A stretch of DNA of 64,000 nt from Temnothorax longispinosus (GCF_030848805.1 NC_092360.1:21059701-21123700); one strand, 5' to 3'. Shown: positions 40,301 to 52,294, counted from the stretch's first letter. Made by a program: numbers and translations. The notes: generated by a model not told the origin, from the sequence alone.

Positions 40301-42265
40301 CCACCAGTGTGGTCTTAGACGAGCAAAAACGGTTCGGATTTGCCGAGCATGCTGGTATGCGACTCTTTGTTCCTTTTTTTTATTTTTTTATTACGAAACT
40401 TCGTCTCAAGACGAAAGGAAAGTGTAAATCAAGTACCGCGATCGCGAGAATTCTGTGCAAACACGATTTAGATTACACATATCAAATATTCCAAATACAT
40501 TCAGATATTATATGTCACCCGTATATCTCGCCAGACTTCGCAAATATTTGATTAATTTGGACAGTTTCGTTAACTATCGCTGTTATTGTACGCATTCTAG
40601 CGTAACTTTCGTCGCGATACGATATCGCTGTAACGTAATTTATCACGTGATGTAACTTTAATCATATGATGACGAGTGGAAATTTTCGTAGCAAATCAAA
40701 GAAAAAAAATGTATTTTGTGCGCGATTCCACGGCTCGTTAATCCTATACGAAAGAGACAAATCGATTAGACTCACGGAGACATTCTTTTAGGCTTGAACG
40801 ATCACCGCGGGAGGGGAGAAGACGTAAAAACATACCCGTCCAGATCAACCCGGAGAAGATTCCAATGAAAGTTTTCTCGGTGGAACTTTCATTACGTACG
40901 TCGTAACTCCTTCCCCGGTTGGCACCGGTGCGGTGCCTCTATTCCGTCGTCGCGAGGACGTGAAAAGTATGATTGGAAAAGTTCGCGAGATGAAACCGAG
41001 TATTCCCATCGATTTTCGGACAGCATCCTAGCATACGATTAATCGGTGACTTTAAGTACTCGGTAAATCTCCGAAAGAGACAACTCTCTTAATGAGTCGC
41101 TGATCGTTCGTAAATGCCGATGAGAGTAACGAGTCCCGTAAGTTTAAAGAAGTGCTTTTTGCGAAGTTTGATCACTAATTTTAGTCATAATTATCAAAAA
41201 TTGCTCTGCCGATCGGCCTGTCAGTCGCCGAGCCGTTAATCTTTCGGACATTTCGCAAAGTATTGCTTGCGAGACCATTAATCTTTGAATATATCTTTTA
41301 CATTTTGCTAACAAATGAACTAAGAGTGATAAATGACAGCATAGAACTAGCTGTTCTACTAAAAAGTAATAACAGGAATCATAATTAAATAGATAATTAT
41401 ATGCACCTTGTATAAGGTACAATGGCATAAATAAAGTAACGTGGCTAAAAGAGGCCATTAATGAAAAGAGGTGTCCCATATATTTCTAACAAATAATCTT
41501 TTATCGTAAGCTCATTATTATTAAAGCCATGTGTTGGAGCGCAGAAAATACATTCTCTTGCTCGCGCGAGCGTACAAAGAGCACGTAGCGTGCCAGCAGA
41601 GGCGCAGCATCCGCGTAGTACGGTCAAGGTAAAGACGACGATTTATTTACGATCCGCATATGCACCTTTATGTCTCTCAGATAGTACGCACGTAGCTCGC
41701 AATACGATATGAATGGCAATTCGCTGGGCTGAACGGATCATTCAGGCCGCGCGTTGCAGGCCGATTCTCGCTTGCACACTCTTCGATGACGACGAGCGGT
41801 GCGCACGTCGTCGCGTCGCGTCGCGTCACGTTATAACGTTTCACCGCGTGCCTGGTACTCCGCGCAAGAACAAGTATACCGGAGATCGTCGTCGACTACG
41901 GTCGACGCGATTTCCGACCGTTTGCATTCCGCGTCTCCGTCACGTGTACTCGGTGAATAGCGTTTCGCACGCGCAGGTTGAATGCAAAGGACTCAACCCC
42001 AGTAGTGGAAGACGTAGAGAAATTGCAAAATCACATACCGACGCTGGTTTCTTTAAGAAGAAACTTGATTCGCCGGACTGCATTATGCAAACGTTGTACT
42101 ACGTTTGCACTTAAAAACTTCTCGCGGTCATTAAATTTTATCGCCGCGCCGGAGAAATCGACGAGGAAGTGCGCGCACATCGCAGGCTATACCTTTTTCC
42201 TCGATTTAATCATTATGACATGTCGATATAATAATTGCAAAAAAATTTAGCGTGTACGTATTTAA
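29362..42265. other. Long AT-rich non-coding stretch
   Basis: About 12.9 kb with no convincing coding exon. It contains the (AT)22 array at 31326-31369, a short (TA)n at 36759-36774, GC-richer islands at about 32,210-32,620, 33,080-33,740, 37,390-37,700, 40,040-41,110 and 41,560-42,110, and TCGCGTCGCGTCGCGTCACG near 41,812. The open frames are short and overlap on both strands. Confidence 0.4.
31326..31369. repeat. (AT)22 microsatellite
   Basis: Forty-four bases of uninterrupted AT repeat, the longest simple array in the window and a likely polymorphic marker. Confidence 0.97.
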
Positions 42266-42584
42266 CCCTAGACAGACTCACTGGGGTAATACGTTACCCC
42301 ACGCGAAATTCAAATTCGCATCATTTCAGCCAAATTTTTGGTTCTTTGTTTTGTTTTTCGAAATTTGTTTACTGTTTTTTTTTTACTACCGCAAATTGAT
42401 GACTACTATCGTCTTCCCTATTAAACAACAAACAAAATCTATTATATTTATCTATTATCTATTATCTATTATAAAGTTTTCTAAGAACATTCTGGAAATA
42501 TTATACACGCGGTACAAGTTTGGGGTAACGTATTACCCCAGTGAGTCATTCACGTATGAGAAAAATAAGTGAGTCTATCTAGGG
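42266..42584 (+). mobile_element. piggyBac-derived MITE, copy 1
   Basis: TTAA lies at 42262-42265 and 42585-42588. The left end is CCCTAGACAGACT (13 bp), spacer CAC (3 bp), then TGGGGTAATACGTTACCCC (19 bp). The right end in reverse complement is CCCTAGATAGACT (13 bp), a 31-bp spacer, then the same 19-bp repeat. This is the 13/3/19 and 13/31/19 layout of piggyBac transposons. The 19-mer is itself a palindrome (GGGGTAA-TACG-TTACCCC). Its interior has no transposase, only an AT-rich filler with a short TCTATTA repeat absent from copy 2. Open frames within it are incidental. Confidence 0.93.
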
Positions 42585-43111
42585 TTAAATATATATTTTA
42601 CAGTTTATGTCATCCGTTATTGGAACGTCGCGAAATCTTATCGTGGCCGTGTGATACGAATACCTTGCGCCTACGACATGTGAACCACGTATACTAAAGT
42701 TTGTAAATGATAATTGTGAACGCGAATCGGCTGTGCAAACAGGGATTTGAACGACGCGACGACGGTGGACGTGCAAAATCGAGCTGCGCTTTCGAGACGT
42801 GAGATACTGGAATACATTACGCGATGATCTGCGCTGACCTTTCACGTGCCATTATGCCATCGTGCCAGTAGCTCTAGCTGTCTAGCATGATTGCCAGGGA
42901 CAGTGGTCAAACAGAAAACGGTAATTCTATTGTTGATGATTGCGCGATAATACGCGGCGATCAAGTGCTATTCGCTAGGTATACGAATTTTTGCAATGCG
43001 GTAGATCGAATCAACGAGAGTTATCAGGAGAGATGCAGTACAATTATTTTATCACGTTGACTTTGCGTAGGATAATCAAACATAAATCTTTAGGGAAGAC
43101 ACATGAGCATA

Positions 43112-43340
43112 CACGGAAAAAAAAGAAGTGTCAAATCAAGACTTGTATATACCCGTATATTGGCAACAATCTCTCTCTATAATCTCGAAATAAGATTAGA
43201 TTAGTGTTAAACGAAGATAACTTGCTTGAATGAAGGCATTTATAGTTCAACCAAGAAAAAACGTTGAAATTCTTATAAGAAGATTATAGATTGTTACGTT
43301 ATACACGAGTATTGATTTGACACTTCTTTTTTTTCTGTCT
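43112..43340. mobile_element. About 230-bp MITE with GAAAAAAAAGAAGTGTCAAA ends
   Basis: The left arm reads CACGGAAAAAAAAGAAGTGT then CAAATCAAGACTTGTATATA. The right arm in reverse complement reads GACAGAAAAAAAAGAAGTGT then CAAATCAATACTCGTGTATA. The arms continue as ATTGTTGCC/AACAATCT-like blocks. The outermost bases differ, so exact ends and target duplication are uncertain. Confidence 0.68.
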
Positions 43341-43449
43341 TTACCTTCACTGATATACGTGTAAATTGAATTATGTCAAAATCTATACGTTTCACGCAAG
43401 CTGCGGAAAAAATCAGCGAATTTTAACGGTCGCGAAAACTACGCTATTC

Positions 43450-44800
43450 GCATAAACTCTCCTTCAGTTTACGCAGACGAGTAAGAGCGACGTTGCGCGG
43501 GCATAAAAAATTCTCACAGCTGAGACATTTTTGTTCACTTACGTGTTATTTCGTGTTATTTCACTCAACCCTCAAACACCTCACCCTCACGGGCCTGCCC
43601 ATTATTTTTTCAGGCGTGCTAATGCTTCGCTCGTAAGGTGATCCGACGTGACATCTCGCTACGACGCCTCAGGCGTCCGCGTCGTAGCGTGGATTTTCGT
43701 CGCGACGCTTTATTCTCTTACGCGGCAGTTTACTCGCTTTCCCGAAACGGCCAACCGTCGCGCGCCTCTCTCTCCCTTGATTGCAGCTATCGAGGTAACT
43801 TCTTGCATAATGCATATCGGCCTAACGCCGAGGAGATGCGGGAGAGGAAAGAGGGGTAGAGCGACAGAGAGAGAGAGAAACAGAGGAAAAGAGAGAGTCG
43901 GAGTGGCGCGCAGCTATATAAAAGGTGCGCCGCGCTATACAAGAGTGCAATTTAAATTTTCGGACTGACTCACCGCAGAGCGGAAACTTTTTCAATGTAT
44001 ATAGTTTTTAAAAGCACCCGCGTCCTGTTGTGCCTCCGTCCTGCATAATGCAAAGTAGCCTTCGTATCATCCGCACCGTTTTGCCGTGGCGCGCGGCGAC
44101 CCCGGCGACTATCTGCCGGTTCGCGAATTTGTACGAACGTGGGATATGCACGGCCCGGGGTCGCCATTTAGCGCGACGCTTTCCTTTTTCCCGTCGCCTC
44201 CCGTCGCGAGACGCTTTAAAACCGAGCGTTTAGATTTACGACTCCGACCCTCCGACTGTGCCGTTGCAATTTCGTCGCTCCTCCTTTTTTCGCAGACCGA
44301 TTCTCGGTGAAAGGATATATACAGGACCGCATTAGATTCGCGCATTAGACTTTCATATTCGCCACGCGCAAGTGTCCCCGGCGGTTCCCCGTCCGTTTTT
44401 CCGTCGTGAATAGAAATGCCCCGGCGGCTTGGAAAAACGACCGATAAATGCCGAATTACGACCGCGGGGCGCGGAATTTCCGAGCGCGTGCGTTACGTTT
44501 TCCGCGCGTGTATCGTGAAAAGCGTATAGACACAGCGAAAGCTCGCGGAGTGAAATATATCGCGGGAGCCAACCGAATTTGCCTCCCAAATTATACCATT
44601 TGATATACTTCTGCAAAAAAAAAAAAAGAATCTTCGAATTGACCAAAAAATATCGTCGCGTCGCGTCGTGGACGAAAACATTTTTCAACGGTACTCGAAA
44701 GCAGGTGAAAGCACGTAAAATCGCGAAAAGACAAACAAATGAGTGTAGCGCTTCAATTGATTGTCGCAATCCTACTGTGTTATGATTGGTAATCACGAAC
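43450..44800. other. GC-rich block with promoter-like elements
   Basis: GC and CpG content rise over about 1.3 kb. The block contains a GA-rich tract, a TATA motif and several long but overlapping open frames on both strands. None resembles a known protein. It is best read as a regulatory or transcription-start region. Confidence 0.4.
43857..43950 (+). promoter_or_regulatory. Candidate core promoter: GAGA tract, TATATAAAAGG, start region
   Basis: A (GA)n-rich run at about 43,861-43,897 is followed by TATATAAAAGG at 43915, flanked by GC-rich sequence (CGCGCAGC and TGCGCCGCGC). The expected initiation zone lies about 30 bp downstream, around GAGTGCAATTTAAA at 43,944. This is the usual arthropod layout for a focused TATA promoter on the plus strand. 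No downstream plus-strand coding exon was recognised, so the transcript could be non-coding. Confidence 0.32.
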
Positions 44801-46869
44801 GTGCGCGAGAATATGAAGAAGTACGTAGAATTGGATAATTCATTATCGTAAAATTATCAATTATAACTCGTTTTAATATTAATTACAATTCGCAATTGTG
44901 GGTGTGAGTCAGATGGAGATAATATAAACAAAATTAAATAAATAAATTGACATTCCACTTAATTAACATTCATCGAAGCCATTAAAATTCTACGATATTA
45001 CGGTTTGAATACGGTTGGAGCATCGCGATAACACTTACCAATAAATAAATAAAAGATACCAAAATCTAATAGAGCAGATATAGATACTTTAAAGGTATCA
45101 AAATAAACTTCCATCACAAATAGTAAAACAAAAGTGTATTCTTTCTAGAAACAAACTATTTATTCTTATTCAAATATCTTAAGTTAATCAATTTAATTTT
45201 TGTCACACACACCTAAATCGCGATAATAATGCAAACAATAACTTATATACCGATAACAATATTCATATAAATTTCGTGAAATGGTTAAAAACAGCGATAT
45301 TCGTATTAATATTAATTTCCGAGATTCATTACACTAACGAGCGTTTGGCGCGCGGCGTAATACTGCGAGTACAACTATACAAAAGCCCGCGGCGGGCGCG
45401 TATATGTTCTGGAGGCTTGGGAAGGATAATTCACCGAACAACGCTTTCAGCACAGATTTGACAGCTGAAAATACGGTTCCCCGCAAATGACTACCTCGTT
45501 ATCGCCGTTGCTATTAATAGACCCGAACGGCCTTGGTCAACATTCTTCGAGGTCGTCGGCTTCGACCGGCACCCTCGTGTATCGTGCAGATGTTTTCTCG
45601 ATTGTATTGAATTTCTCAGTTATACAGAAGTCACCAATGGGACTTTTGAGGATTTCGTGCGAAGTGGACAGGCAAATGACACACGCTTTTTCAGAATTAT
45701 AACCTTGCTTATGTAATATTGACCATGGGTTACGTTGGAATTCGTGCACTTTCACAACTTTAAAGTGGTAAAAACAAGAAATTGGCATAGTAACGAAAAT
45801 TGGAATCCTCATTATAGCTCTAAGACTTTTTTCATTTCTGAAATCGATTAAAGTGTTACTAAAATGAAAATTCATCGAAAGTTAACAGAGGAATAAATTT
45901 CTGTTTATATACGTAATGCGTTAATTCGACAAAAGTATCTTAATTTTAATTGACGCTTTTTTATAACAATTTTAATTAAACAGATATTTTTTTCTCTTTT
46001 AAAAGCACAGAAGAAGGCTTTTTAAGCTGAAAAAACTTCTTTGCAACCCTGACGAAAAAGCGAAAGAAATTAACTCAAACTCCATGCAAAGGAGTCGACT
46101 ATATTTCGTTGCTTCCCGGTTTCTTTCCGCAGAGTAGTTGGTTGAATTAAGATTTAAGATTTAACAATCTCACAGAAGATCGCTAAGTGGACAATCGAGT
46201 GTCAAAGATCGAATTTCGGCAGTGATCACTAGATACAGTCAGAATGGTACGGTCATTGCCGTGCTTGTTCTTCTCCGTAAATCATCGTTGAATCGAAAAA
46301 TCGCCAAAAAATCCCCGGATCTCGTTCGCCTTTCGGATTTCTAAACCGCTCGCGAGTCGACGGTGGATCAGCCTCGCAAAGTTGCCTCTACGCGAGTATA
46401 ATGGCAAAGACAATTCGCGATCTTCGAACAACTTCGTTAACGACACTTCGACGACCGGACTGCAGACAACGTGACTCACGTTAAGATAAAATGCAGTAGC
46501 GAATACGAGGATTTCTCTTATCGGCTTCAGATAAACGTCATTACGTAATTACGCCAATTTATCGGAATTCACCGAGCGGCGCGCGCAAACTGACTGTCGA
46601 TTCGTGTCGCGATGCGATAACGGAAAAGCGATATTCCAGCCTGTGTGAGCCGCACTGCGTTCTATCTTATCGTCGAGATACATAAAAGGGAGAGGAATCC
46701 GTGACTTTTCGGATTTTCAATACTTTACCGATTTCCGGACGACGAAGGGGGAGGTCCTCTCGTCAATCCCGGCGAAATCTCGTAATATCACAGGTTTTAT
46801 CACAGAACGATGGGCAGTATAAGATTCGGTGAGACATCCAGGTATATCCCATTCGAGAGCAGAGAGAAG
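44801..46869. other. AT-rich spacer between GC blocks
   Basis: AT-rich, then intermediate in composition. A 112-codon minus-strand frame at 45537-45875 has no recognisable motif and is left uncalled. Nothing else is supported. Confidence 0.4.
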
Positions 46870-48600
46870 AAATCGATCGTGCTATTCGTATATGTATCGC
46901 AGGTGTATCCCTTCCTCGCTGGAATTTGCGAGCTCGTGCAAACGATAATCCTGTCCGGTTCGGTAGTGGAGGAGGGTTCTTCTCGCTGAAGCGGCGGCGG
47001 TTACCGGGGAGTTCCTCGCTGATCCTCGCGTTAAAGTACGCACGACGAGGTCGACGATCGGCGCCGTTCCGGCATGTGCGGTGTCCGGTCCACTCGTCGC
47101 GGTATTGTCACGAGGTAATCGTCTCTGTCGGAGCGACGACGCCTGCTGCGATTTTCTCGCGCTTTCCTCCTCCTTTCGCGACGGCACGCGACGGCGAACG
47201 GATCCCCGGGAGTCTCGTGCGCGCGGATTCGAGCCTCGATCGCCGGCCGAGTGCGGATCGCGTCTCAAAGAGTCACGCGGAGCTGTTGCATGTCCCGACG
47301 GGGCCGGGGCAGCCGGCGTGCAAAGGCCGATTATTATTATTATTAACCGCGCGGCGGTGTCGCGCCGTTTCAACGTCGAAACTGGAGCGCGACGATTAGC
47401 GTCCGATTGTAACCGCGGACGTGTCCGGCCGGGCGCCGCGATAGCAGCGGCGATAATCGTCGATTATCGACGATCGGGGTGTAACGTGCAATCGAAACGC
47501 ACCCCCGGTGAACGAGCACGGCGTCGAACGAGCGCACCCCGTGCGGGGGAAGCAGCGTGGCGGTTTAATAAAAAAATAGAAAAAAAAACAGGAGGGAAAA
47601 ACCCGGAGCGACAACCGGCACGCGCTGCCACGTCACTGCATTCGCGCGTAATCGCCGCGGCGTGAACTCGGCCGCGCGTTTATACGCGCGTGAAGCTAAC
47701 TGTGAATGGCGCGCGCGTCACACGCCGGCCGCCGCGCGGTCCTCCGGCTTCCCTCGGCGTGACGAATGCTAATTGACGAGAGTCACGAGTGCGCGCGCTT
47801 GACACGAAAATATATAGGCCGCGTCCGTCGAGCCTCTTCCGTCTCGAACTTTTCCCTCCTCGAATTCCGTTCGACGACGACGAACGAAATCGACGCGGAG
47901 AAGAGAAGACTTCTTTCACGCCACGGGACACGTTGGGCGTTCGCGTTAGAATGTCGGGAACGCGCGGAATGTCGCGGGGCAACTCTCGGGATGCGCGTCC
48001 GCGATCCCGTCTTTTTCCGCAAACGGTATATACGGCCGCCCCTCGATCGCTCTCGCACCGCCCGCGCCGGATCTTCCAATATCGCCTTTCGCACTCACTC
48101 CCGCGCACTTTTGCACTCAAACGGCACTCGCGAGTATATGGACGCCTGCCGCGCGCGGATATATTCGGTCGCACCACACAAGGTCGCTCTCCTTTTTCGC
48201 ACGGTCGCTGCGGCGCGACGCGAATGGGAGCCGCCGCCGGGTCGACGAATTAAAAAATACGAAAACCGAGAATTTAAATGCCGTAACGCGCGCGATCGCG
48301 TCCGCTGGAGCACTGACGCGCGGTTCCGTACCGAACTCTCCGCTGACTCCGCGAGCAACTGCGGCCGACTTCAGTTCGGTCGGAGTACTTCGGCGGCGCC
48401 GCCGCTCGCCCGCCGCCGAGTGGACCCGAGGCGTCACGAAGCGCCCCGTCCATCCGCCGCGACATGCGGCCCGACGCCCGACCGGCCCGACGACACTCCG
48501 GTCTCGACCTCGGGTCGAGGCGGAGCGCTGGGCGAGAGATCGCGGAAATCGGGACCTTGAACGAAGAGCGTCGCTCGATTATAGAAATGGTTCACCTTAA
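46870..48600. promoter_or_regulatory. CpG-rich island, candidate promoter/5' UTR region
   Basis: About 1.7 kb of the most GC- and CpG-dense sequence in the window, surrounded by AT-rich DNA, with runs such as GCGGCGCCGCCGCTCGCCCG and CCGCGCGC. Long open frames occur on both strands across the same bases, as expected when stop codons are rare in GC-rich DNA, so I do not call them as proteins. The island is the strongest positional candidate for a transcription start, possibly of alpha-Man-Ia (minus strand, 35 kb upstream of the stem exon) or of a gene beyond the right edge. Its direction cannot be decided from sequence. Confidence 0.45.
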
Positions 48601-48635
48601 CCGTGACATTAATCCGCGTGACGGTATTTCGGTAA

Positions 48636-48783
48636 GGCCCGGTCTACAATGGATGTCGGAAATCGGAGTCGTAAGAAATTGACCAATCACAGTTCATTAT
48701 TCTTCGACCGCAAGGAGAATAATAGATTGTGATTGGTCAATTTCTTACGACTCCGACTTACGACATCCATTGTAGACCGGGCC
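48636..48783. mobile_element. 148-bp hairpin MITE, GGCCCGG ends with TAA target duplication (Tourist-like)
   Basis: TAA occurs at 48633-48635 and 48784-48786. The element starts GGCCCGGTCTACAATGGATG and ends with its inverse (CATCCATTGTAGACCGGGCC). The arms continue nearly perfectly through CGGAGTCGTAAGAAATTGAC and CAATCAC to a loop around ATTATTCTTCGACCGCAAGG. A 3-bp TAA duplication with G/C-rich ends is characteristic of PIF/Harbinger-derived MITEs. Its ATTGGT/ACCAAT sites may matter because it sits at the edge of the CpG island. Confidence 0.85.
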
Positions 48784-48786
48784 TAA

Positions 48787-49190
48787 TGTCCAGAGCGCGA
48801 TCGCGTCCCATCGGCCGGTCCATCTGACGTTTCCGAATGAGCGTTCCAACGAAGTTATTCGATACGTTGTAAATTTTCCCAACTCGCTCAATACGCTTCA
48901 ATCAAGAGAGATACTGCGCGAACTGAAGCGTAAACATTTGAAAATTTATCTTCGTAACATTGACAACGTCGTTGCGTCAGTGGACTGTTTTGCGAGAGGT
49001 TTAAAGAATTAAAGCACGTGGACTGACGTGGAGCAGTTAGAGACGACCATCAGCCGGACTGCACTTTACGTAATTCGGATTATCTCGGCGGTCTAATGTC
49101 TGTCATAAATCTCGAATAACAATCCCACGCTGCGCGTTACATCCCGTAATGCAAATGACGAGGCGCGCTATCGATAAATGTTATTCATCG
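48787..49190. other. Spacer between two MITEs
   Basis: About 400 bp of mixed composition, with no supported feature. Confidence 0.4.
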
Positions 49191-49194
49191 TTAA

Positions 49195-49421
49195 CACTAG
49201 ATTCACTAGAACTACCGGAGAGATCAATCTACCATTTATTTCTACTTAGAAATCTTGGAATAGAAAGGAGAAAAAGGGAAAACAAATAAATAGAATTAAC
49301 TATCTGTGTAATTTCAATAAAAGTCAGGAAAAATGTCAAAAATTAAGTTATTTTAAAAATGAGTAATAAATTATTAAAAAATGTCAAACGGGTAATTTTG
49401 ACCCTCTTGGCAGTTCTAGTG
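49195..49421. mobile_element. 227-bp TTAA-flanked MITE, CACTAGAACTRCC ends
   Basis: TTAA lies at 49191-49194 and 49422-49425. The right end in reverse complement is CACTAGAACTGCCAAGAGGG. The left end is CACTAGATT followed by CACTAGAACTACCGG, so the terminal motif is partly duplicated there. The interior is AT-rich and non-coding. TTAA target duplication and the C-ACTAGA terminus suggest another piggyBac-mobilised family. Confidence 0.78.
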
Positions 49422-49425
49422 TTAA

Positions 49426-52294
49426 AGCAACAATGTCGCCGGAAATGCTTACACAAGTCTTTAAATCCATGCAGAAGTTGAAACGCGGTAATAACGCCGA
49501 TGCGATATATACTCAAATTACGCCGTTCCGAATCCGTTTCTCGCGTTGCGCAACGTCTTCATGCACGATGGTCGTCAATTACCGTCGTTGCATGCGCTTC
49601 GCGTTGAATTAAAACGGGCGCGCGGCGTATGCCCTGGGTGCGTGATGGAAATCATTTTCACGCCAGGCCAGGAGATTTTCGTGCTTCGTGCACCGGGATT
49701 CAGTACATGTCGTACAGTCCCGGGCAGCGTGCCTGGTAAGGGGAACGTATACGTTAGGTACCTATCGAATTCGCGCTATACAGGTTCATCAGAATCTAGT
49801 TAACTCCTCGCGGTCTGCCGAACTTCGATCTAATAACAAAGCGCACGCGAGCCTATCTAATAACCATCGCGATTACATCTTCATTAAGGGGCCCGTCCGT
49901 GCGTCGAGATGTGTATCGCGTATATATCTACCTCACTGTTGTTAAGTCGCCTACGCAAATATCCATCATAAATATTTACACACGTAAACATTACGTTCAG
50001 TAACGGTATATACGGAAAGACTATGATTAATCGACCGTCATTAGTTCCCTTTTTTTTCCTTTATGGAAACCAAGATTCCATTTTATAGCGTACGATTATA
50101 CATAGCATACGCACGCGCGGTTAGAAAATACCTATAATAATTTTTTCCTTGTAAAATGCGTTTTTTTTTACATTAATTTAATTATTCAGTTTATTTTTAT
50201 GTATCGCGACATTCAGCAGATATTACATATTCATTAAAACTTTCATATTAGTCCATTGATGGACTGGATTTTAAGAAACCCCTTCTTTTATTTTACGAAA
50301 TATATATGATATATCTCGTATATTCTTTATGACCCACGTTCATTCGCTTTTAACCTTCCACCGAAATTTCTCCAGAAATTCTTGCACATATACGAAAAAG
50401 TCTGAGGCGAAATTTTATTACACACATAAATCCCGCTTCGCGTTGGCGTTCGGCAATTTCGAAACTTGCATGGATTTTGTTTTTCGTCGGTGCTTATTTT
50501 CCACGACGGGATAAGAGTTTAATTGCCCGCAACTCGGACTGCATAAGACACGCGATATCGTTTCAGGCAGAAAAATATTATCTCAAAAGCACTATATATA
50601 TATATATCTTATATATCCACGAGTTCTCTGGACGAGATCACAAAATCCAGATGACCGGATGTACGCTCGTTTTACATTTTCATTAAAGCCCTGATTGCCA
50701 ACGCGGATTTCTTGGGCGTTGTTGAAAGCCTGTCACCGTGTAATAAAGCACTTGGAAAGCCTCCTCCCCCCCCCTCTTTCTTTTTGCAAACCGCCGACAC
50801 ATTCCAACTTTGATCTTCTTTTCAGCAACTACTTTATTCTCCGTCTTCTCTCCTTCGCTCTCCTGACGAGGTCCATCGACCTCGTTCCCTCGCACGAGTT
50901 TTCCCCGAACCTGTCTCCCGAACGACCTCCTCCCCCCTCCCCTTTCCCCCTCCTTCTCATAAAAAATACAATATTTTCCTTTCATTTGATCCGACAACTT
51001 CCCCTTTCCTCTCCTATCCGCCGCGCCGCGCCGCGCCGGTCTCTCCGTGTCTGCTCTTCTCTCTTTGTGTGCCTGGCGGATCTGTAAGTTTAATTCGACG
51101 CGGAAGTCCAGGCGAGTCTGCGCCACAACCGCGCTCGCTCTGGGCGACTTGATTGCTTTGTCCTCTGAGACTCTAATATGAATTACAAACCTGCTCCTTG
51201 ACTTCTCTCCACTCTCGTCCCCCTCCCCGTCCTTCCCCTAACCGTTATCTCATCGTATTTCCCTGCCGATTGCGCGTTCGCGCAGAGAAATGGGACAGTT
51301 ATATAAGGGTTGCCAGAAACATTGAATTAAAATGGAAGATAATCTATTTACGATATAATAAACGGTATGTGCGTGGCGCTTGAAGAATGTCACAAAGAAC
51401 GTATCCGCGTTCACCTCGTCGGCGTAAAATTCGCAGGCATAATAAAAATACATCTTCACGATCGGCACTTATGTTTCCTGGCAACGCAATCGCAATTTGC
51501 AGCGTATACGCTGCACGGAAACGATAAAAAAGACTCTCCTGACGCGTTTGGACGTGCGCGTGTCCCTTTTACGAGTTCCGCAGTGTCACGGAAACGCATC
51601 TCCGGATGCGAGCGATAAAAAAAAACGTACCATTCACGATGATCGTATTTTCTGCGGGCGAAGACGCGGGAGGCAAACAAAAAAAAACTCATCACACTTT
51701 CGTGCAATAAAATTTCTATGTTCGGTTTTTATAAACTCTTTCGTTCGTCGCATGAATATTACGGGGCGCGAAAGCCCATAATATTCTGGCAAATGTTCTA
51801 TAAATTTCGAAAGAGCGCTATCATTAAAAGAAAGTTGAATAGCGCGAAGATACCGAAACGGATAAAAATAATTCGGGCAAACAGCACGATATGAAGAAAA
51901 ATTGACAGGGATTTAAGACAATTGGAACGCAATTTTCGAAATATCTATTCTTTTCTACGCGAGACACCGCGATTTATGGAATCATAGACGCAGAGGTAGA
52001 CGCTAAGAAATTTGATATTCCTATATCAAACTTTCATAGAGGATCTGCGGAAAATCTATTTAGGATGGAACAGAAAAAGCCCTTCATATATAGATATGCG
52101 ATTACGACGTGAGGGAAAAGGATATGCAAAATAGAGGCGTCCTGTAAACGAAAATCTATAGAAATATGGAACTATGAAATCGCTATTCTCTACTTTCTGG
52201 TACCCCCCGTGATGAATCGCTATATGAGGACAGAAATGTTCGTGGGTAATACAAAAAATTGAAATTCTTGTTTTCCTTACCTACTGCGCCACTA
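49426..52294. other. Non-coding stretch with a polypyrimidine block
   Basis: GC-richer at about 49,430-49,930 and 50,690-51,720, AT-rich elsewhere, with a short (TA)n near 50,593-50,606. No gene is recognised. Open frames at 50,683-51,126 derive from a C/T-rich low-complexity tract. Confidence 0.4.
50758..51068. repeat. Pyrimidine-rich low-complexity tract
   Basis: About 310 bp dominated by C and T on the plus strand (CCTCCCCCCCCCTCTTTC-like runs), with CGCCGCGCCGCGCCGCGCCG at about 51,017-51,038. It resembles the 14.2-kb and 17.5-kb purine tracts on the opposite strand. Confidence 0.75.

Noticed and set aside
42252..42572. 106-codon ORF in the piggyBac MITE (and its counterpart at 60456-60665)
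   Set aside because: It spans element ends and AT-rich filler and has no transposase motif.
42735..42765. Possible minus-strand tRNA T-loop (GTTCAAATCCC)
   Set aside because: The adjacent bases do not pair as a T stem and no acceptor stem is found.
45537..45875. 112-codon minus-strand ORF
   Set aside because: It is open but has no motif, splice support or composition change. It could be chance.
46882..48560. Several 100-260-codon ORFs in the CpG island
   Set aside because: Long frames overlap on both strands in GC-rich, Arg-rich sequence with no family motif. They are explained by scarce stop codons.
50683..51126. 147-codon minus-strand ORF, Lys/Arg/Gly/Glu-rich
   Set aside because: It is a translation of a low-complexity purine tract.
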